Source: Pseudomonadota bacterium (GTDB lineage: Bacteria; Pseudomonadota; Alphaproteobacteria; Rs-D84). From it: DNA of 25,180 nt. Positions 21,801-25,180 of this stretch are shown one piece after another. The notes under the pieces are model-generated. The model saw only the letters and a list, made by a program, of their open reading frames with translations, did no database searches and was not told the DNA's origin. How positions within the stretch are numbered: position 1 is the first letter of the stretch; every line of letters begins with the position of its first letter. Location of the stretch: assembly GCA_009781955.1 (NCBI GenBank), contig WQUT01000034.1:1-25180 (forward strand), read 5' to 3'. Made by a program: the position numbers and the translations under genes.

Positions 21801-22013
21801 TTGGGCACGGCGGCGGCGGCGAATATCGCGGACTTTGCAACCGCGGCCCAAGGGGCGTTGGCCAGCACCGCTTTGCAGCCCGGTCAGGAAACAGATCCGA
21901 CGGTGCCGCCGCAGGCGAGCGAACTGACAGAGGGGCCGGGCGATTACGCGTTGGTATACGAACAGACATCCGGCGGCGCGCTGGTGAAAAAATGGTCGTA
22001 TATCGTGCCGTAG
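18882..22013 (+). CDS. Secreted collagen-like repeat protein, 1043 aa
   Basis: Signal peptide (residues 1-34, ending ASA) after a purine-rich AGAGAGAG. Residues 35-150 are Ala/Gly/Thr-rich with a short helix (LATKAELDALAAIVDAL). A KQDALTAGTGITI segment (155-167) follows. From about 190 the protein is modular. Twelve copies (two degenerate) of a 30-residue unit typified by TPTFQVSGGEVQYSTDGG and TTWNNLISVSSLTG alternate with Gly-X-Y collagen runs (GPAGADGATGPAGP). Six GLSA(F/Y)(E/D)IA(Q/V)LNGF units occur in three pairs. The C-terminal 110 residues are non-collagenous and include VNADWNAASGMAQILNKPTL, as in phage tail-fibre tips. There is no LPXTG, autotransporter barrel or lipobox. Probably a trimeric surface or extracellular fibre. 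Confidence 0.88.
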   Translation: MTLRKNFYGIKKCGASLCAMLAVLGFAGSGASAASTVRVASAAPTTGASIAGGAAAAAPIRTSSLNVANQRLSIGPYLDAKSNQLTGNTGGGSSIKVPGTGGVAGGDNVNLSGLATKAELDALAAIVDALRGSVDALDFSNYYNIPQVDTIAAGKQDALTAGTGITIVGNVISATGAGGEPIEMRADPVTGYIQWKTASAATWNNIISIAALQGTPGADGVTPALRVSGGEVQYSSDNGATWNSLISISALTGPAGPAGANGTPGLSAFEIAQLNGFTGTAQDWLASMKGDTGAPGLSAYDIAVLNGFVGTESQWLATVQGVPGPKGDKGDPGTPGAAGAAGLSAFEIAQLNGFLGTQQDWLTSIKGDTGATGAQGLSAYDIAVLNGFVGTESQWLASVQGAPGPKGDQGDTGPAGAAPTFQVSGGQVQYSTDGGTTWNNLVSVASLTGPTGPAGADGATPTFQVSGGEVQYSADGGTTWNNLISVSSLTGPAGPAGAAGAAGLSAFEIAQLNGFLGTQQDWLTSIKGDTGATGAQGLSAYDIAVLNGFVGTEAEWIASVQGVPGPKGDQGDTGPAGPQGPAGMPPELQVSGGQVQYSTDGGTTWNNLVSVASLTGPAGADGAVGPQGPQGPAGAAPTFQISGGEMQYSTDGGTTWNNLISVSSLTGPAGADGATGPAGPTGPAGATPTFQVSGGEVQYSTDGGTTWNNLVSVASLAGPTGPAGADGATPTFQVSGGEVQYSTDGGTTWNNLISVSSLTGPAGADGATGATGPAGPQGPAGVTPTLQVSGGEVQYSTDGGTTWNNLISVSSLTGPAGADGAVGPQGPAGATPTFQISNGEFQYSTDGGTTWNTLTTVASLTGPAGADGATGPAGPTGPAGATPTFQVSGGQVQYSTDGGTNWNNLVSVASLTGPAGADGKSVSIRVDNGILQYQLAGDASWTDLIDLASVGAAQVNADWNAASGMAQILNKPTLGTAAAANIADFATAAQGALASTALQPGQETDPTVPPQASELTEGPGDYALVYEQTSGGALVKKWSYIVP
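19888..20460 (+). repeat. Recent internal duplication in the collagen-like gene
   Basis: About 90 bases at 19888-19978 recur base for base at 20370-20460 (offset 482), encoding the GLSAFEIAQLNGFLGTQQDW unit. The identity at third codon positions points to recent duplication or gene conversion. The QYSTDGGTTWNNL units are also nearly identical in DNA. Confidence 0.8.
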
Positions 22014-22146
22014 TCGCACAAATGAAATTTAATTTAACAAAGCAAAAGATTGAAAAACGCGTGGGAGAGAGATTGAACAAATACGGACCCGGGCAAGGGA
22101 CTAATCCGAAACAATAACAAACAAATAAACAAAAAAGGAAGAGAAA

Positions 22147-24234
22147 ATGAAAAACAGAAACTGGATATTGCTCACTACGGTCGGGGGCGTATTGCTCGCT
22201 ATGCCTGCGGTTGCGGCATACGATCTGCCGGATCCGACAACGGGGGTTGCGTCTGTGTCTTATGTAAACCGCAACCTTAATACAAAGCAGGATAGGGTTG
22301 GCGGGGATACCGCCGGCACCGTGCTTACCAATACCGGCGTTTCGGGCACTGTCGGGTCGTTGGGCATTGATTCCGCTGTGACGGCGGCCTCTACGAACCT
22401 GGTGACATCCGGCGGCGTTGCGGCTGCGATCGCGACCGCGACCAACGGCATAGCGTCCGATGCCACAGTGGCGTTAAAGGAAGACAAGTCCAATAAAACA
22501 GACGATGTCGCGGGCACCAACAACAGCATAAATTATCCGTCCACCAAGGGCGTCGTGGATTACGTTGTCGCCCAGGGTTATCAGACATCTGGCGACGTGA
22601 CAACCATCGTCAATAACGCGATAACGGCCGCATCGGGCGATTACGCCGTGAAAGCGACCGAGGCCGTCGCCGCCGGCGCCGCAAGCGCGGCCGCCGCCGC
22701 CCAGGCCGATGCGACCCAGGCGCTGGCCGATGCCGCCGCCGCGCAAACGACCGCGAACACCGCGAACACGCTGGCCACCACGATCAACAATACTTTGACC
22801 ACGAACGATACGGTGAACAAGGCGAACACCGCGCTGCAATCCGCGGACTTGACGGATTACGCGAAGACCGCCGACGTCACGACCAATATCACGAACGCCA
22901 TCACCGCGGAAGTTACCCGTGCTGATGCCGCGTACGCCGTGAAAGCGACCGAAGGCGTTGCCGCCGGCGCCGCATCTGCGGCCGCCGCCGCGCAAGCGAC
23001 AGCCGATACCAAAGCCGCCAAAACCGCGACAACTTCGGCCGGCCAAATTGCCGCGGTCACCGCAACCGGCGAATTTGAGGGTTCCGGCATAACCGCAACC
23101 GACTTGGCCGCCGCGATTAGCGCAGCCAACAACGCTACGACGGATATAACGAACCTGACGACCCGCGTCACGACCAACGAGGGCAATATAACCACGTTGC
23201 AGACCAACGTCGCGGGCAATACCACAAATATCGCCACCAACACGGCCAACATAACTCAGTTGCAAACGGATGTTGCCGGAAATACGACAAGCATAACCAA
23301 TTTGCAGACGAGCAAGCAGGACAAACTGACGGCGGGCGCGAACATCACGATTGATGGCACAAACACCATCAGCGCGACCGGACTGGCCACCACCGCCGAA
23401 GTCGTCGCCGCGCAAGCCGCCGCGGATGCCGCGCAGACAACCGCCAACACGGCGAATACGCTCGCGAACACGATTAACACCAGCTTGACGACAAATGATA
23501 CGATCAACAAGGCGAACACGGCGTTGCAGTCCGCGGACTTGAACGGTTACGCGACAACGACCGACCTGAATACCGCGATAAGCACGGAAGTCACCAACCG
23601 CAACACCGCGATTGACAATGCGATAAACACGGAAGTGACAAACCGTAACGCCGCGATCACGGCCGCCACCACGAATATGGCGACGACGACCGACGTCTCT
23701 AACGCGATTGCGACAGAAGTCACCCGTTCCGACACCGCCTATGCCGTGAAAGCGACCGAAGGCGTTGCCGCCGGCGCAGCGGCAGACGCGACCCAGGCCC
23801 TGACCAATATCGGAACCTTGGGCAGCCTGACCACGACGGCCAAAGGCGACACCGTCAGCGCGATCAACGAGTTGAAAACGGCCGTTGACACAGCCGCGAC
23901 CACCACTGCGACCGCCCTTGCCACAAAGCAAGACCAGATAGGCGGCGGAACGGCGGGCACGGTTATCACCAACACCGGAACCGCTGGGCAAGTCGGCGCA
24001 GTCACATTGGGTGCATTGGCGACCAAGGACACCGTGACTTCGGCTGAAATCACAGATGGAACGATCGTGGCCGCGGACCTGGCCAACGGCGCTGTGACGG
24101 CCGCAAAGCTGGATCCGTCAATGGCATTGCTGGCTGCGCTCAGCACTATGCCGGCGGCATGCAACAACCCGGATACGCATTGCGTGCTGAGCATCAAGAA
24201 CGGCACGCCCATGTGGGAAACCGTGGTTGACTAA
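22147..24234 (+). CDS. Secreted Ala/Thr-rich coiled-coil fibre protein, 695 aa
   Basis: Signal peptide residues 1-24 (ends AVAA) after AAGGAAGAG. The mature protein is a low-complexity Ala/Thr/Asn-rich rod whose heptad-like stretches (NLTTRVTTNEGNITTLQTNV) suggest a trimeric coiled coil. Internal repeats: TKQDRVGGDTAGTVLTNTG near 47 returns as TKQDQIGGGTAGTVITNTG near the C terminus; YAVKATE(A/G)VAAGAA occurs three times; NKANTALQSADL twice. KQDKLTAGANITIDG matches a segment of the adjacent collagen-like protein. The C terminus carries two Cys (ACNNPDTHCVL) and ends GTPMWETVVD. There is no YadA-type membrane anchor, so attachment is unexplained. A tail-fibre-like surface filament is the best guess. 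Confidence 0.85.
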   Translation: MKNRNWILLTTVGGVLLAMPAVAAYDLPDPTTGVASVSYVNRNLNTKQDRVGGDTAGTVLTNTGVSGTVGSLGIDSAVTAASTNLVTSGGVAAAIATATNGIASDATVALKEDKSNKTDDVAGTNNSINYPSTKGVVDYVVAQGYQTSGDVTTIVNNAITAASGDYAVKATEAVAAGAASAAAAAQADATQALADAAAAQTTANTANTLATTINNTLTTNDTVNKANTALQSADLTDYAKTADVTTNITNAITAEVTRADAAYAVKATEGVAAGAASAAAAAQATADTKAAKTATTSAGQIAAVTATGEFEGSGITATDLAAAISAANNATTDITNLTTRVTTNEGNITTLQTNVAGNTTNIATNTANITQLQTDVAGNTTSITNLQTSKQDKLTAGANITIDGTNTISATGLATTAEVVAAQAAADAAQTTANTANTLANTINTSLTTNDTINKANTALQSADLNGYATTTDLNTAISTEVTNRNTAIDNAINTEVTNRNAAITAATTNMATTTDVSNAIATEVTRSDTAYAVKATEGVAAGAAADATQALTNIGTLGSLTTTAKGDTVSAINELKTAVDTAATTTATALATKQDQIGGGTAGTVITNTGTAGQVGAVTLGALATKDTVTSAEITDGTIVAADLANGAVTAAKLDPSMALLAALSTMPAACNNPDTHCVLSIKNGTPMWETVVD

Positions 24235-24247
24235 TGCTCAATCAAAC

Positions 24248-24278
24248 AAAAAAAGCGGGGCGTTGCCCCGCTTTTTTT
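24248..24278. terminator. Strong bidirectional intrinsic terminator
   Basis: A7, GCGGGGC (24255-24261), loop GTT, GCCCCGC (24265-24271), T7. It ends the surface-protein run on the plus strand and the J-domain gene on the minus strand. Confidence 0.95.
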
Positions 24279-24317
24279 ATTACATGAACGCTGCGCGCGG
24301 CGCCTGCGAAAATCGCA

Positions 24318-24824
24318 TCAAATTTTTCCGAAATGCTGTTTCAGAACAGAGTATGCCGCGGAGAGGGCAGAGAATTTTTCCGCGGCCGATTTGTCGGGCA
24401 TCCCCTTGGCCGTGTCGGGATGATAGGCTTTGGCGAGCTTGCGATATTGAACCTGGGCGTCGCGCCAGGTGGCCGTCAGCGGCAGGCCGAGCGTTTTCAT
24501 CGCGGCGGCGATCGGCGACCGAACGACGGGATTTTTCATATTGCCGCGCGCCGCGCCGCGCCCGCGCCCGTTTACAAATTCTTCAAGAAATTTCAAATAG
24601 TCCTGGGCGTCGGCGTTCACGCGCTTTTGCGTGGTGCCGAAAGTATCGCGCTCCCACTCGTCTTCTATTTCGTTCGCCGACATGTTGGCGTAATAATTCC
24701 AGTTCTTGTTGTATTCGGCGGCGTGCGCGCGGCAGAAATGGTGGTATTCGGACAGATTCCGATCCTTGGGCGCGCGGCATGTCCCCGCCTTGTCGCAACC
24801 TGGAAAATCGCATTTGGTAATCAT
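24318..24824 (-). CDS. J-domain (DnaJ-like) protein with N-terminal Cys/His motif
   Basis: 168-aa co-chaperone-like protein. The C-terminal J domain (about 108-165) has the HPD tripeptide at 135-137 (KAYHPDTAKG) needed to stimulate DnaK ATPase. The N-terminal 50 residues carry Cys5, Cys10, Cys16, Cys31 and His28/29/34 (CDFPGC, AGTC, HHFCRAH), a likely zinc site. This two-part architecture is familiar from short alphaproteobacterial J proteins and lacks the G/F and zinc-finger parts of true DnaJ. The ATG at 24824 lies 6 bases after the xer stop, so the two are probably co-transcribed. The client is unknown. Confidence 0.9.
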   Translation of the reverse strand: MITKCDFPGCDKAGTCRAPKDRNLSEYHHFCRAHAAEYNKNWNYYANMSANEIEDEWERDTFGTTQKRVNADAQDYLKFLEEFVNGRGRGAARGNMKNPVVRSPIAAAMKTLGLPLTATWRDAQVQYRKLAKAYHPDTAKGMPDKSAAEKFSALSAAYSVLKQHFGKI

Positions 24825-24830
24825 GAAAAT

Positions 24831-25180
24831 TTACTCCGGCTCTTTATTTTGTTTCGCCAGCGGATGATGTTCGCGGACGGCGGACGCCAGTTTATCCGGC
24901 AATACGTGCGTATAAATCTGCGTTGTGGAAATGTCTTCGTGCCCCAGCATGGTTTGTATCGCGCGCAGATTCGCGCCCGCGGAAAGCAGGTGCGACGCGA
25001 ACGAATGGCGCAGGACATGCGGGCTGACGCGGTGCGGCTCTATGCCGGCCAGCACGGCGCATTTTTTCAGTATCTTGAAAAATCCGTCGCGCGTGATATG
25101 TCCGGTCGCGCCGGATGACGGAAAAACATATTTTGAATTCTGCCCATCCGCCCGCAGTTCCAAATGCTTTTCCAACGCCG
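24831..25180 (-). CDS. Tyrosine recombinase XerC/XerD, C-terminal part (runs off the window)
   Basis: Site-specific recombinase of the Xer family, which resolves chromosome dimers at dif. Only the last 116 or so codons are present, and the frame stays open through the window edge at 25180. A TTG at 25175 is an internal codon, not a start. Visible active-site residues: HVLRHSFASHLL (His, Arg), LGHEDISTTQIYTHV (His and the nucleophile Tyr). The first catalytic Arg lies outside. The sequence reads more like XerD/XerC than a phage integrase, but C versus D cannot be settled from this fragment. Immediately followed by the J-domain gene. Confidence 0.9.
   Translation of the reverse strand, partial: ALEKHLELRADGQNSKYVFPSSGATGHITRDGFFKILKKCAVLAGIEPHRVSPHVLRHSFASHLLSAGANLRAIQTMLGHEDISTTQIYTHVLPDKLASAVREHHPLAKQNKEPE

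Noticed and set aside
22022..22117. 31-codon open frame (ATG to TAA) between the collagen-like and fibre genes, Lys-rich
   Set aside because: No Shine-Dalgarno before the ATG and no recognisable features; probably chance in a 133-base spacer. Conservation in relatives would be needed to list it.
22260..24212. Long open frames on the minus strand of the fibre gene, including one of 505 aa
   Set aside because: They arise from the repetitive GC-rich codons of the plus-strand gene; no start signals or domains, and the plus-strand gene has signal peptide and SD.
18882..24234. Prophage tail-fibre region
   Set aside because: Both proteins have signal peptides, and no capsid, terminase, portal, lysis or baseplate genes are present. 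Tail-fibre-like segments alone do not make a phage.

Overview
The window looks like chromosome from a Gram-negative bacterium. Evidence: the KDO genes kdsB and kdsA, a lipobox lipoprotein, an outer-membrane beta-barrel with a C-terminal Phe, and several signal peptides. The RecA, TypA and TrxB sequences and a J-domain protein with an N-terminal Cys/His motif suggest an alphaproteobacterium, perhaps a host-associated uncultured lineage. That placement is inference and no phylogeny was run. I see no phage structural, integrase-island, CRISPR, tRNA or rRNA gene. The only mobile-element gene is one REP-associated tyrosine transposase (RAYT).

Layout. (1) 33-3961, plus strand: a tight run recA - lipoprotein - HAD phosphatase - kdsB - kdsA. 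(2) 3962-6496: an extended -10 promoter, a structured leader, and two paralogous exported proteins of unknown function (104 and 623 aa) separated by a nested hairpin. (3) 6578-8365: an ABC exporter, convergent with typA. (4) 8377-12388, minus strand: typA, an unrecognised gene and serS. (5) 12638-16318, minus strand: nrdJ (B12-dependent ribonucleotide reductase) - dut - pduO (cobalamin adenosyltransferase) - RAYT. A promoter overlapped by NrdR-like boxes lies upstream of nrdJ. trxB is divergent. (6) 18016-24234, plus strand: a surface cluster of a beta-barrel, a 1043-aa collagen-like repeat protein and a 695-aa coiled-coil fibre protein, closed by a strong terminator. (7) 24318 to the end, minus strand: a J-domain protein and the C-terminal part of a XerC/D recombinase.

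Working together: nrdJ needs adenosylcobalamin (made by PduO) and reduced thioredoxin (TrxB is next door). dUTPase supplies dUMP and keeps uracil out of DNA. The region is therefore a compact dNTP-supply module with an apparent NrdR control site. The recA-led run ends in two consecutive steps of KDO activation for LPS.

The most unusual signal is a population of small palindromic elements, several lying in frame inside genes: two in typA, one in the signal peptide of the 623-aa protein, an inverted pair inside the RAYT gene itself, and possibly one in trxB. The 623-aa signal-peptide palindrome shares 27 identical bases with a perfect 30-nt palindrome in the serS leader. The RAYT-internal hairpins carry GTAG at the foot, as expected of REP elements recognised by RAYT proteins. 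The pattern resembles the in-frame Rickettsia palindromic elements, here with a candidate mobilising enzyme in the same window. Three further hairpin-forming word-repeat families lie in the intergenic spaces of the nrdJ region.
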